Below are positions 28,679 to 37,823 of a stretch of DNA of 64,000 nt, piece after piece (the first letter of the stretch is position 1; the number at the start of each line of letters is the position of its first letter). The DNA comes from Phocaeicola barnesiae DSM 18169 = JCM 13652 (GTDB taxonomy: Bacteria > Bacteroidota > Bacteroidia > Bacteroidales > Bacteroidaceae): NCBI RefSeq assembly GCF_000374585.1, contig NZ_KB894652.1, forward strand, positions 62,001-126,000, given 5' to 3'. The notes under the pieces were generated by a model. That model did no database searches, had not been told where the DNA came from, and was given only the letters and a program-made list of their open reading frames with translations. The position numbers and the translations under genes were made by a program.

Positions 28679-30673
28679 ATGGCACAGACTCCCATCGATA
28701 CCGACAATCCTGAATTTCAGAATGCCCTGAAGCTGATTCAGTACACCCGCCAATCCGTCTTCCTGACGGGAAAGGCAGGAACCGGCAAATCTACCTTTCT
28801 GAAGCATGTCTGCCAGGTGACCCGGAAAAAATACGTGGTCCTGGCACCGACCGGAATCGCGGCCATCAACGCCGGAGGGAGTACCCTGCACAGTTTCTTC
28901 AAACTGCCGTTTCACCCGCTCTTGCCGAACGACCCCCGCTTTCAGGGCAGCAAACTCTACGACTTCCTGAAATACAGCTCCAACCACCGGAAACTCATCC
29001 AGAACCTGGAGCTGGTCATCATCGACGAGATTTCGATGGTACGTGCCGACATCATCGACTTCATCGACAAGATTCTGCGCACCTACTCGCAGAACATGCG
29101 TGAGCCTTTCGGCGGGAAACAGGTGCTGCTGGTGGGAGACATCTTCCAACTGGAGCCGGTGGTGAAGAACGAGGAACGCGAAATCCTGAACCGGTTTTAT
29201 CCGAACCCGTATTTCTTCTCGGCCGCCGTCTTCCAGCAGATGGAACTGGTGGCCATCGAGCTGACCAAGGTCTACCGGCAGACGGACCCGGTGTTCATCG
29301 GCATCCTGAACCGCATCCGGACCAACACCGTGCAGCAGCGGGACCTCCTGCTGCTGAATACCCGCTACCAGGCTCCTGTCCGCCCGAACGAAAACGACCT
29401 GTACATCACGCTGGCCACCCGGAGAGACACGGTAGACTACATCAACGAGCAGCAACTGGCCAGACTGGAGGAAGAACCGGTGACGCTGAAAGGAGAGATA
29501 CACGGTGAATTCCCCGAAAACAGCCTGCCGACCCTGATGGAACTGGTGGTGAAACCCGGTGCCCAGATTATCTTCATCAAGAACGACCCCGAAAAACGGT
29601 GGGTGAACGGGACCATCGGAACCATTGTGGGCATCACCGACCAGGACACCCTCTATGTACGCACCGAAAACGGGGCGGAATACGAGGTGGAACGCGAAAG
29701 CTGGAGCAACGTACGCTACCGGTACAACGAGGAGGAGAAGAAAATAGAAGAGGAAGAGCTGGGCACCTTCACCCAGTACCCCATCCGGCTGGCCTGGGCC
29801 ATCACGGTACACAAAAGTCAGGGGCTGACCTTCAACCGGGCGGTCATCGACTTTACCGGAGGTGTCTTTGCCGGCGGACAGGCCTACGTCGCCCTGAGCC
29901 GCTGCACCTCGCTGGAAGGCATCCAACTGAAACGGGAAATCAGCCGTTCCGATATCTTCGTGCGGCCGGAAATCGTCGCCTTCTCGCAGCGGTTCAACGA
30001 CAGCCAGGCCGTAGAACGGGCTCTGAAGCAGGCACAGGCCGACGAACAGTACATCGCGGCCGTCAAAGCCTTCGACAAGGCCGACTTCACGGCATTCCTG
30101 GACAACTTCTTCAAAGCCATACACAGCCGGTACGACATCGAAAAGCCGCTGATACAACGGTTCATCCGCAAGAAGCTGGGCATCATCCGCAGCCTGAAAG
30201 AAGAGAACAGCCGGCTGAAAGAACAACTGAGGGAACAACAGAAGAACCTGGAGAAATACGCCCACGAATATTACCTGATGGGGAACGAGTGTATCCTCAA
30301 GGCCCACGACGCGCGGGCTGCCATCGCCAACTTCGACAAGGCCATCGAACTGTACCCCGCCTACACCGACGCCTGGGTACGCAAGGGAGTCACCCTGTTT
30401 GACGAAGACCGCATAGACGAGGCCGAAGCCTGCCTGAACGAAGCGGTCCGGCTGCGCCCCACCGAATTCAAGTCCGTCTACAACCGGGGGAAACTGTACC
30501 TCTTCAGCAACCGCCTGGAAGAGGCCCTGACAGACCTGGACAAGGCCACCAGCCTGAAGCCGCAGCACGCAGGCGCCCACAGCTACTTTGCCGAGGCGCT
30601 GGAAAAGGCGGGCAAAACGGCCGAAGCCGCCATCCACCTGCGGATAGCCAAGGAGCTGAAGAAACGGAAATAA
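28679..30673 (+). CDS. Pif1/RecD-like helicase with C-terminal TPR repeats
   Basis: Superfamily 1B DNA helicase. Walker A GKAGTGKST is at 31-39, followed by LAPTGIAAINAGGSTLHSFF (motif Ia), VIIDEISMVRADII (Walker B), GDIFQLEPVV (motif III) and the C-terminal TVHKSQGLTF...GQAYVALSRCT motifs of the Pif1/RecD group. After about residue 500 a coiled coil (LKEENSRLKEQLREQQKNLEK) leads into two to three tetratricopeptide repeats (AIANFDKAIELYPAYTDAW and following). The TPR tail suggests protein partners. At 664 residues it is longer than a bare Pif1-like core. Confidence 0.9.
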   Translation: MAQTPIDTDNPEFQNALKLIQYTRQSVFLTGKAGTGKSTFLKHVCQVTRKKYVVLAPTGIAAINAGGSTLHSFFKLPFHPLLPNDPRFQGSKLYDFLKYSSNHRKLIQNLELVIIDEISMVRADIIDFIDKILRTYSQNMREPFGGKQVLLVGDIFQLEPVVKNEEREILNRFYPNPYFFSAAVFQQMELVAIELTKVYRQTDPVFIGILNRIRTNTVQQRDLLLLNTRYQAPVRPNENDLYITLATRRDTVDYINEQQLARLEEEPVTLKGEIHGEFPENSLPTLMELVVKPGAQIIFIKNDPEKRWVNGTIGTIVGITDQDTLYVRTENGAEYEVERESWSNVRYRYNEEEKKIEEEELGTFTQYPIRLAWAITVHKSQGLTFNRAVIDFTGGVFAGGQAYVALSRCTSLEGIQLKREISRSDIFVRPEIVAFSQRFNDSQAVERALKQAQADEQYIAAVKAFDKADFTAFLDNFFKAIHSRYDIEKPLIQRFIRKKLGIIRSLKEENSRLKEQLREQQKNLEKYAHEYYLMGNECILKAHDARAAIANFDKAIELYPAYTDAWVRKGVTLFDEDRIDEAEACLNEAVRLRPTEFKSVYNRGKLYLFSNRLEEALTDLDKATSLKPQHAGAHSYFAEALEKAGKTAEAAIHLRIAKELKKRK

Positions 30674-30708
30674 GGAACTGTTTGACCTCGCATTTCGTAT
30701 CTTTTTTG

Positions 30709-30716
30709 TATTTTTG
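30709..30716 (+). promoter_or_regulatory. -7 promoter element of the YrdC-like gene
   Basis: TATTTTTG, a TAnnTTTG match; the TTTG upstream lies at a rather long 24 bp. Confidence 0.45.
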
Positions 30717-30749
30717 CAATTGTCCGGGTCACATCCCGGCCCTAACCCC

Positions 30750-31361
30750 ATGATACAACGCTTATACACCAAGAATAACAACCCCAACGACCTGCAGCGC
30801 ATCGTAGACATCCTGAACGACGGGGGAATCATCATCTACCCTACCGACACCATGTATGCCATCGGGTGCCACGCGCTGAAGGAACGCCCCATCGAACGCA
30901 TCTGCAAACTAAAAAATATCGATCCGCGTAAACATAATCTGTCGATTATTTGTTATGACTTAAGCAACATCAGCGAATATGCCCGCGTAAACAACGCGAC
31001 ATTCAAACTGATGAAACGGAACCTGCCCGGTCCGTTCACCTTCATTCTGGCAGCGGACAGCCGCCTGCCTAAAATCTTCCGGAACCGGAAAGAGGTGGGC
31101 ATACGGGTACCGGACAACAACATCATCCGGGAAATATGTCAGCTATTGGACGCGCCGATTCTGACGACGACACTGCCGCTGGGCGAAAACGAAGACATCG
31201 AATACATTACCGACCCGGAGCTGATAGACGAGAAATTCGGCGACCTGGTGGATGTAGTCATCGACGGAGGTATCGGGGGAACCGTTCCGTCTACCGTCAT
31301 CAACTGTATCGAGGACGAACCGGAAATCATCCGTCAGGGGAAAGGGGTATTGGACGAATAA
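30750..31361 (+). CDS. YrdC/Sua5/YciO-family protein (threonylcarbamoyl-AMP synthase-like)
   Basis: 203 residues with the YrdC fold: IIIYPTDTMYAIGCHAL, CKLKNIDPRKHNLSIICYDLS, LPGPFTFILAA, GIRVPDNNI and GTVPSTVINC. Family members make L-threonylcarbamoyl-AMP for the tRNA t6A37 modification. The KxR/K and SxN binding blocks look altered towards the YciO branch, so the exact activity is less certain. I chose ATG 30750; the in-frame ATG at 30714 lies inside the promoter. The MscS channel gene follows after 36 bp. Confidence 0.85.
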   Translation: MIQRLYTKNNNPNDLQRIVDILNDGGIIIYPTDTMYAIGCHALKERPIERICKLKNIDPRKHNLSIICYDLSNISEYARVNNATFKLMKRNLPGPFTFILAADSRLPKIFRNRKEVGIRVPDNNIIREICQLLDAPILTTTLPLGENEDIEYITDPELIDEKFGDLVDVVIDGGIGGTVPSTVINCIEDEPEIIRQGKGVLDE

Positions 31362-31397
31362 TTCTTTACTTAACTAAATAACTGAATCATTAAATTT

Positions 31398-32270
31398 ATG
31401 TTACTGACACTTTTAAACGCAGCACTGCTGAGTGCATCTTCTTCTAAATTCAAGGTTGACTGGAACTCCCTGATTGAACGCATGACCGACTGGTCCATCG
31501 AAATCGGGAAAAGTATTCTGGGAGCCATCCTTATCTATATTGTCGGCCGCTTTATCATCAAGCAGATCAACCGGCTGGTATCGAAGGTTCTGGAAAAACG
31601 GAAATTTGAAATCAGCGTACAGACCTTCCTGAAAAGCCTGCTGAGCCTGCTGCTGAACCTGATTCTGGCCTTCGCCATCATCGCCAAACTGGGAGTGGAG
31701 ACCACAAGCTTCGCAGCCATCCTGGCTTCTGCCGGTGTGGCCATCGGTATGGCCCTGTCCGGTAACCTGTCCAACTTTGCCGGCGGACTGATTATCCTGG
31801 TGTTCAAGCCTTTCAAGGTAGGCGACTACATTGACGGCCCCAGCAACGCCAGCGGTACGGTGAAGGAAATCCAGATTTTCCACACCATCCTGTCGACCAC
31901 CGACAACCGCATCATCTACGTACCGAACGGTTCGCTGAGCAGCAATGTCATCGTGAACTACAGCAAACAGGAAACCCGCCGTGCCGAATGGGTGTTCGGC
32001 GTGGAATACGGAGAAGACTACGAACGGGTGAAAGCCGTACTGGAACGCATCATCGCCGCCGACGAACGTATCCTTCAGACTCCGGCTCCGTTCATCGGAC
32101 TGGGTTCGCTTTCTGCCAGCAGCGTAGACGTCAAGGTACGTGTATGGACCAAGAGTAGCGACTACTGGGACGTAGTGTTCGACATGAACCGTGTGGTCTA
32201 TGAAACCTTCAACAAGGAAGGCATCGGATTCCCGTTCCCGCAGCTCACGGTACATCAGGCCAACGATTAA
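31398..32270 (+). CDS. small-conductance mechanosensitive channel, MscS family
   Basis: 290 residues, the size of E. coli MscS. Three N-terminal membrane helices are visible; TM3 carries the Gly/Ala-rich pore sequence (AILASAGVAIGMALSGNLSNFAGGLII). The beta domain follows (PFKVGDYIDG, TTDNRIIYVPNGSLSSNVIVNYS) and then the alpha/beta C-terminal domain. It releases solutes on hypo-osmotic shock. It probably shares a transcript with the YrdC-like gene. Confidence 0.93.
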   Translation: MLLTLLNAALLSASSSKFKVDWNSLIERMTDWSIEIGKSILGAILIYIVGRFIIKQINRLVSKVLEKRKFEISVQTFLKSLLSLLLNLILAFAIIAKLGVETTSFAAILASAGVAIGMALSGNLSNFAGGLIILVFKPFKVGDYIDGPSNASGTVKEIQIFHTILSTTDNRIIYVPNGSLSSNVIVNYSKQETRRAEWVFGVEYGEDYERVKAVLERIIAADERILQTPAPFIGLGSLSASSVDVKVRVWTKSSDYWDVVFDMNRVVYETFNKEGIGFPFPQLTVHQAND

Positions 32271-32320
32271 CACCCGCAGGGGGCTTCTTCCCCAAGAAGC
32301 CTCCCAACGACGATACCAAA

Positions 32321-32372
32321 AGAGAGCCGTATCACCCAGGAGATTTTCCTGTGATACGGCTCTCTCGTTTTA
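32321..32372. terminator. bidirectional terminator, mscS versus flavodiiron gene
   Basis: A 15-bp perfect stem AGAGAGCCGTATCAC (32321-32335) pairs with 32351-32365. T-runs lie on both strands between convergent genes. A smaller GGCTTCTT/AAGAAGCC hairpin precedes it at about 32282-32301. Confidence 0.85.
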
Positions 32373-32415
32373 TCGGACAGCCTGTCCGGAACTCCCGGAC
32401 GGGTTGCCTTTCTCG

Positions 32416-33606
32416 TTACTTGCGGTCGGCTTTCAGACGGTCGGCCATTGCCTTGGCCAATTCTTTAGCCTGCGCATAGTTGTCCTGCTTCATGGCCTGC
32501 TTCATTTCTACCGGATTGCCCACCAGTTCGAATTTCAGTTTCTCGGCAAATTCACCCAGCTTCTTGACAGCGGCGCTCGCCCAGGTGTAGGAACCGAAGT
32601 AACCCATGACACGGTTCTTCATTTCGCGGGCAGCCACCTTGCTCAACAGCGATTCCATTTCAGGGTACAGGTGCATGTTATAGGTCGTACAGCCCACAAT
32701 CAATGCCTTGTACTTGAAGATGTCTGACAGGATAAAGGAATGGTTGGTCTGCGAAACATTGTACATCACGATGTTCTTGATACCTTCTTTACTCAATTCC
32801 TCGGCAATGGTTTCGGCCAGTTCCTCTGTATTGCCGTACATGGTTCCGTAAGCGATGACCACGCCTTCTTCGCCTTCGTAACGGCTCATCTTGTCGTACA
32901 GATCAACCACGCGCGGAATCTCTTCTTCCCACACCGGACCGTGAGTCGGACAGATGGTATTGATTTTCAAGCCGCCCAATTTCTGCAAAGCCTTCTGTAC
33001 CGGATTGCCGAACTTGCCCACGATGTTGGCATAATAGCGGCGCATCTCGTTCCAATAGATATCGGTATTGATGTTGCGGTCGATGCAGCCACCGTTCAAG
33101 GCACCGAAACAGCCGAACGCGTCGCCCGAGAAGAGGATACCCTCGGTTTCATCGTAGGTAACCATCGTTTCCGGCCAGTGAACCATCGGAACCAGGTAGA
33201 AACGCAGGTTGTGGTGACCCAGCTTCAGGAAATCGCCTTCGCCTACCACATAGCGTTCGCCGGTTACTCCGTAATAGCCTTCCACCATATCGAAAGTCTT
33301 CTTGTTGCCTACCAGCACGATTTCCGGATAATACTGCTTGATCAGCGCGATAGAGCCCGAGTGGTCCGGTTCCATGTGATTGATAATCAGATAATCGATT
33401 TTACGGTCTCCGATGATGCTACGGATTTTCTTCAGGTAGACTTCGAAGAAACATACATCTACCGTATCTACCAAAGCCACCATTTCATCGTCGGCGATAA
33501 GATACGAGTTATACGATACGCCGTAAGGCAACGGCCACAGGTTTTCGAACAATGCTTTGTTGCGATCGTTCACTCCCACATAATGAACTTTACCTCTAAT
33601 TTCCAT
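32416..33606 (-). CDS. flavodiiron protein (FprA-type A-type flavoprotein)
   Basis: Cytoplasmic oxygen or nitric-oxide reductase that protects anaerobes. The N-terminal metallo-beta-lactamase domain carries diiron ligands in NHMEPDHSG (His77, Glu79, Asp81, His82), then VPMVHWPETM and SGDAFG. The C-terminal flavodoxin domain begins at about 252 (VVIAYGTMYGNTEELAETI). At 396 residues it is the two-domain class with no rubredoxin tail, so it needs an external electron donor. It stands alone after a 27-bp gap from the radical SAM gene upstream on the same strand. Confidence 0.94.
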   Translation of the reverse strand: MEIRGKVHYVGVNDRNKALFENLWPLPYGVSYNSYLIADDEMVALVDTVDVCFFEVYLKKIRSIIGDRKIDYLIINHMEPDHSGSIALIKQYYPEIVLVGNKKTFDMVEGYYGVTGERYVVGEGDFLKLGHHNLRFYLVPMVHWPETMVTYDETEGILFSGDAFGCFGALNGGCIDRNINTDIYWNEMRRYYANIVGKFGNPVQKALQKLGGLKINTICPTHGPVWEEEIPRVVDLYDKMSRYEGEEGVVIAYGTMYGNTEELAETIAEELSKEGIKNIVMYNVSQTNHSFILSDIFKYKALIVGCTTYNMHLYPEMESLLSKVAAREMKNRVMGYFGSYTWASAAVKKLGEFAEKLKFELVGNPVEMKQAMKQDNYAQAKELAKAMADRLKADRK

Positions 33607-33633
33607 TTTTCTATAATTATAAGATATTTACCA

Positions 33634-34560
33634 TCATTTTTTCCAATATTTTCCTTGCCAGGAATCACGTTCGCGCAGGCGTCTGCGCACCTTTTCCGTG
33701 AATTCGTGGTTCTTCAACCCCCAGTCGGGCGCTATCAGTAGTTCTTTGGGCGACTGGGAAATGAAACGCTCCAGCACCAGGTCCGGACGGAGATGTTCGA
33801 TATAATCAATGACCAGCTCGATGTATTCGTCCGCACTGTACAGGTGAAAGTCAGCAGGACACAAGGCGTATTCATGCGCCATCCTCGTCCCCTTTATCAG
33901 CTGCAACTGGTGCAGCTTCAAGGTAGTCAACGGCAAGTCGGACAGCCTCTCCGCCTGAAGAATCAGTTCCTCACGTCCTTCTCCCGGGAGGCCGAGAATC
34001 ACATGTCCCCCTACACAGATTCCCCGCTCTGCCGTACGCCGCACCGCGTCGCAGGTGCAGGCAAAGGTATGTCCGCGGTTAATCCGCTCCAACGTCCGGT
34101 CGTCCGTACTCTCAATGCCGTACTCCACCAGGAGGAAAGTACGCCTGTCCAGCGTTTCCAGGTAATCCAGCAAGGCATCCGGCATGCAGTCCGGGCGTGT
34201 CCCGATGACCAGTCCGACGACGTCGGGCACCTGCAAGGCCTCCTCGTACATCCGTTTCAGCTTTTCCAGCCCGGCATACGTGTTGGTGTAAGCCTGAAAA
34301 TAAGCCAGGTATTTCATTTCCGGATATTTCCGGGCAAAGAACGATTTCCCTTCCTCCAGCTGCTGCGACACAGACTTCTCCGTGCGGCAATAGGCCGGAT
34401 TGAAAGTCTGGTTGTTGCAATAGGTACATCCGCCATATCCTTTCGAACCGTCCCGATTCGGACAGGTAAATCCGGCATTCAGCGAGATTTTCTGCACCTT
34501 GTAAGGAAACCGGGCAGCCAGGAATCCCGAAAAATCATTGTAACGCAAACGTTCGTCCAT
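33634..34560 (-). CDS. TIGR01212-family radical SAM protein (YhcC-like)
   Basis: 308 residues. The cluster motif is an extended radical SAM form, CPNRDGSKGYGGCTYCNN (Cys33, Cys45, Cys48). Typical blocks are AYFQAYTNTYA, VGLVIGTRPDC, EYGIESTDDRTLERINRGH and GGHVILGLPGE. The family is widespread and related to Elp3-like enzymes; no proven reaction is known to me. It is first in a probable two-gene unit with the flavodiiron gene. Confidence 0.9.
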   Translation of the reverse strand: MDERLRYNDFSGFLAARFPYKVQKISLNAGFTCPNRDGSKGYGGCTYCNNQTFNPAYCRTEKSVSQQLEEGKSFFARKYPEMKYLAYFQAYTNTYAGLEKLKRMYEEALQVPDVVGLVIGTRPDCMPDALLDYLETLDRRTFLLVEYGIESTDDRTLERINRGHTFACTCDAVRRTAERGICVGGHVILGLPGEGREELILQAERLSDLPLTTLKLHQLQLIKGTRMAHEYALCPADFHLYSADEYIELVIDYIEHLRPDLVLERFISQSPKELLIAPDWGLKNHEFTEKVRRRLRERDSWQGKYWKK

Positions 34561-34752
34561 CCGTTTCTTTTTAAAAGCGTTGCAAAGTTACAAAAAAATC
34601 ACGGAAACGACAACATTCCCAAACGAGTGACGAACAGAAGAAAAACTCCCGTCCGCAAACACCCGGACCCGCGACACGGGGAATCTTGTTTCAAAGCTGT
34701 AAACTCTTGCATAATCCTCCTTAAAAACTTCCACAAATTTGTATTTTATTAC

Positions 34753-34760
34753 TATCTTTG
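34753..34760 (+). promoter_or_regulatory. -7 promoter element of the mannosyltransferase-to-plsC operon
   Basis: TATCTTTG, a full -7 match, 26 bp before the first start codon. The remaining 226-bp gap after the radical SAM gene has no gene I can support. Confidence 0.6.
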
Positions 34761-34786
34761 CCCAACCTATCTATAAAGAAAAGAAC

Positions 34787-35533
34787 ATGCAGACGAGTGA
34801 CAGCATCGTTATAATTCCGACCTATAACGAAAAAGAAAATATCGAAAACATTATCCGGGCCGTATTCGGACTTGAAAAATGCTTTCACATCCTGATTATC
34901 GAGGACAATTCACCGGACGGAACCGCAGACATCGTACGCCGGCTACAGCAGGAGTTTCCGGAACGCCTGTTCATGATTGAACGGAAAGGCAAGTTGGGAC
35001 TGGGCACAGCCTACATTACCGGATTCAAATGGGCCATCGAACACGGCTACGACTACATCTTCGAGATGGACGCCGACTTCAGCCACAACCCGAACGACCT
35101 GCCCCGCCTTTACCACGCCTGCCACGACGAAGGGGCGGATGTGGCCATCGGTTCGCGCTACATCAGCGGAGTAAACGTCGTAAACTGGCCGATGGGACGG
35201 GTCCTGATGTCTTATTTCGCTTCGAAATACGTGCGCATCGTCACCGGACTGCCCATCCACGACACGACCGCCGGATTCAAATGCTACCGGCGCAGGGTGC
35301 TGGAGACCATCCCGCTGGACAAAATCAAATTCAAAGGCTATGCCTTCCAGATAGAGATGAAGTTCACCGCCTACAAGTGCGGATTCAAGGTCGTGGAAGT
35401 GCCCGTCATCTTCATCAACCGCGAACTGGGAACCTCGAAAATGAATTCCAGCATCTTCGGCGAAGCCGTCTTCGGAGTGATGCGGCTGAAATGGGACAGC
35501 TGGTTTAAGAAATACCCGCACCCGCAGAACTGA
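34787..35533 (+). CDS. polyprenol-phosphate mannosyltransferase, GT2
   Basis: 248-residue GT2 enzyme that moves mannose from GDP-mannose to polyprenyl phosphate at the inner membrane. Blocks are IIPTYNEKENI, LIIEDNSPDGTADI, FEMDADFSHNP (the DxD-like metal site), GSRYISG and the acceptor region KFKGYAFQIEMKFTAYKCG. There is no C-terminal membrane anchor, so it belongs to the soluble DPM1 class. I chose ATG 34787, because the in-frame ATG at 34739 precedes the -7 element. It is first of five closely spaced genes and could feed protein O-glycosylation or envelope glycans (inference). Confidence 0.9.
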   Translation: MQTSDSIVIIPTYNEKENIENIIRAVFGLEKCFHILIIEDNSPDGTADIVRRLQQEFPERLFMIERKGKLGLGTAYITGFKWAIEHGYDYIFEMDADFSHNPNDLPRLYHACHDEGADVAIGSRYISGVNVVNWPMGRVLMSYFASKYVRIVTGLPIHDTTAGFKCYRRRVLETIPLDKIKFKGYAFQIEMKFTAYKCGFKVVEVPVIFINRELGTSKMNSSIFGEAVFGVMRLKWDSWFKKYPHPQN

Positions 35534-35570
35534 AACATTAACCCTTAACCCCTTCTGATAAACAATTGTC

Positions 35571-36911
35571 ATGAAACGTACCTGGATACACCACGCCCTT
35601 ATCGTGAACGAAGGCAGCTGCTTTGCCGGTTCCGTAGTCATAGAAAACGAAGTCATCAGCGAAGTGCTTCACGCAGACGAACGCCCTTCCCGCCCTTGCG
35701 ACGAAGAGATAGACGCCCACGGCTGTTACCTCATTCCAGGTGTCATTGACGACCACGTGCATTTCCGTGACCCGGGCCTGACCCACAAGGCGGACATGGC
35801 CACCGAAACAGCCGCTGCCGCAGCCGGAGGCGTGACCTCCTTCATGGACATGCCGAACTGCAACCCCCAGACCACCACGCTGGAAGCCCTGGAACAGAAG
35901 TTTGCCGACGCCGCCACCAAATGCATCGTCAACTATTCCTTCTACTTCGGAGCGACCAACAACAATGTCCACCTGCTGAAGGAACTGGACAAGACCCGGG
36001 TATGCGGCGTGAAGCTGTTCATGGGAGCCAGCACGGGCAACATGCTGGTAGACCGGATGGAAGCCCTGCGCACCATCTTCTCGGAAGCCGGCATGCTGAT
36101 AGCCACCCATTGCGAGGACCAGAACACCATCCGCCAGAACACCGAACACTACAAGGCCCTGTACGGGGAAGACCCGGACGTGTGCTACCACCCGCTGATA
36201 CGCAGCGAAGAGGCCTGCTACCGCTCTTCTTCCCTGGCCGTGCAACTGGCCAAGGAGACAGGTGCCCGCCTGCACATCCTGCACGTGAGCACCGCCCGCG
36301 AACTGGCACTCTTTGAAGACAAGCCCATCCACGAAAAGAAGATTACCGCCGAGGCCTGTGTCTCTCACCTGTGCTTCTGCGACGAAGACTACCGTACCCT
36401 GGGGACACGCATCAAGTGCAATCCCAGCATCAAGACCCGTCAGGACCGCGACGCCCTGCGTGCAGCCCTGAAGACCGACAGGATAGACGTCATCGGCACG
36501 GACCACGCCCCTCACCTGCTGAGCGAGAAGAACGGCGGCGCCCTGAAAGCCGTTTCGGGCATGCCTACCCTCCAGTTCTCGCTGGTAAGCATCCTCGAAC
36601 TGGTACACGAAGGCGTACTGAGCATCGAACAACTGGTGCAGAAGATGTGTCACGCACCGGCCGAACTCTATCAGATAAAGCACCGCGGCTACATCCGGCC
36701 GGGGTATCAGGCCGACCTGGTACTGGTAGACCCGAACCGGACCTGGACCGTCACCCCCGACTGCATCGAAAGCAAATGCGGATGGAGCCCGATGGAGGGA
36801 AAGACCTTCCATGCACAGGTGGTACAGACTTTTGTGAACGGAACTTCGGTCTATGCCCACGGAAAGGTAGACAAAGAACACCGCGGACAAGCCTTGACCT
36901 TCGAACGCTAA
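35571..36911 (+). CDS. pyrC: dihydroorotase
   Basis: Zn-dependent amidohydrolase that cyclises carbamoyl-aspartate to dihydroorotate in pyrimidine synthesis. Metal ligands lie in HVHFRDPGL (His62, His64). GVKLFMGASTGNM holds the carbamylated Lys, LHILHVSTA and GTDHAPHL hold further His and Asp ligands, and PAELYQIKHRGYIRPGYQADL closes the fold. 446 residues, the longer class I type. It follows the mannosyltransferase by 37 bp and precedes the MetH-type gene by 4 bp. Confidence 0.94.
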   Translation: MKRTWIHHALIVNEGSCFAGSVVIENEVISEVLHADERPSRPCDEEIDAHGCYLIPGVIDDHVHFRDPGLTHKADMATETAAAAAGGVTSFMDMPNCNPQTTTLEALEQKFADAATKCIVNYSFYFGATNNNVHLLKELDKTRVCGVKLFMGASTGNMLVDRMEALRTIFSEAGMLIATHCEDQNTIRQNTEHYKALYGEDPDVCYHPLIRSEEACYRSSSLAVQLAKETGARLHILHVSTARELALFEDKPIHEKKITAEACVSHLCFCDEDYRTLGTRIKCNPSIKTRQDRDALRAALKTDRIDVIGTDHAPHLLSEKNGGALKAVSGMPTLQFSLVSILELVHEGVLSIEQLVQKMCHAPAELYQIKHRGYIRPGYQADLVLVDPNRTWTVTPDCIESKCGWSPMEGKTFHAQVVQTFVNGTSVYAHGKVDKEHRGQALTFER

Positions 36912-36915
36912 GCCC

Positions 36916-37821
36916 ATGCAGACAGACATTACCGTAACGACATACCAGCTACACGACCTGGCCGAATACATCAACTGGATTTACTTCTTCCATGCCTGGG
37001 GATTCCAGCCACGCTTCGCCACGGTTTCGGATATACACGGATGCCCCGCCTGCCAGGAAGGCTGGGTGAGCCGTTTCGACGAAACGGACCGTGCCAAGGC
37101 CAGGGAAGCAATCAAACTGTACCGCGACGCCCGGCAACTGCTGAACGAGCTGGACGGCCGCTATCCGGTATACGCCGTCTACCGGCTGATGGAAGCCAAT
37201 TCCGACGGCGACAACCTGATACTGAACGGAGTACACTTCCCGCTGCTCCGGCAGCAGACACGCGTGCATGCCGAGGCCCCGTTCCTCTGCCTGAGCGACT
37301 TCGTACGCCCGCTGTCATCGGGCATCCCCGACACGGTGGGCGGATTCGCCACGACCATCGACGAACGGATGGAAGCGGCATACAGCAACGACGACTATCA
37401 ACAGCTCCTGGTAAAGACCCTGGGCGAACGCCTGGCCGAGGCCGCTGCCGAGAAGATACACGAAACCGTGCGCAAGGAAGTCTGGAAATACGCCCCCGAC
37501 GAACAACTGTCCATCCGGCAGCTGCTGAACGAAGAATACCAGGGCATACGTCCTGCCGTAGGCTACCCTTCGCTTCCGGACATCTCGGTGAGCTTCCTGC
37601 TGGACGAACTGATAGACATGAAACGGATAGGCATCCGCCTGACAGAAAACGGGATGATGCAACCCCATGCCTCGGTATGCGGGCTGATGTTCGCCCATCC
37701 GGCCTCACGCTATTTCGCTGTCGGGAAAATCGATGAAGAACAACTGGCCGACTACGCCCGGCGGAGGAACCTTCCGACAGACACGATAAGAAAATACCTT
37801 ACCGCCAATTTACAGAACTGA
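36916..37821 (+). CDS. stand-alone MetH reactivation (AdoMet-binding) domain protein
   Basis: 301 residues that match only the C-terminal activation domain of cobalamin-dependent methionine synthase. The AdoMet-binding block reads RPAVGYPSLPDIS (canonical RPAPGYPACPDHT) and the end reads LMFAHPASRYFAVGKI. In E. coli this domain is fused to MetH; here it is a separate protein, so it should reductively re-methylate a MetH that lacks it, in trans (inference). It is close-packed between pyrC and the phosphoesterase, unlinked to other methionine genes in this window. Confidence 0.88.
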   Translation: MQTDITVTTYQLHDLAEYINWIYFFHAWGFQPRFATVSDIHGCPACQEGWVSRFDETDRAKAREAIKLYRDARQLLNELDGRYPVYAVYRLMEANSDGDNLILNGVHFPLLRQQTRVHAEAPFLCLSDFVRPLSSGIPDTVGGFATTIDERMEAAYSNDDYQQLLVKTLGERLAEAAAEKIHETVRKEVWKYAPDEQLSIRQLLNEEYQGIRPAVGYPSLPDISVSFLLDELIDMKRIGIRLTENGMMQPHASVCGLMFAHPASRYFAVGKIDEEQLADYARRRNLPTDTIRKYLTANLQN

Positions 37822-37823
37822 TT

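Noticed and set aside
28634-30835. 733-codon open frame on the minus strand opposite the helicase gene
   Set aside because: Antisense shadow of the Pif1/RecD-like helicase; long only because of high GC3.
35538-36974. 478-codon minus-strand frame opposite pyrC
   Set aside because: Shadow of the dihydroorotase gene; no recognisable domain.
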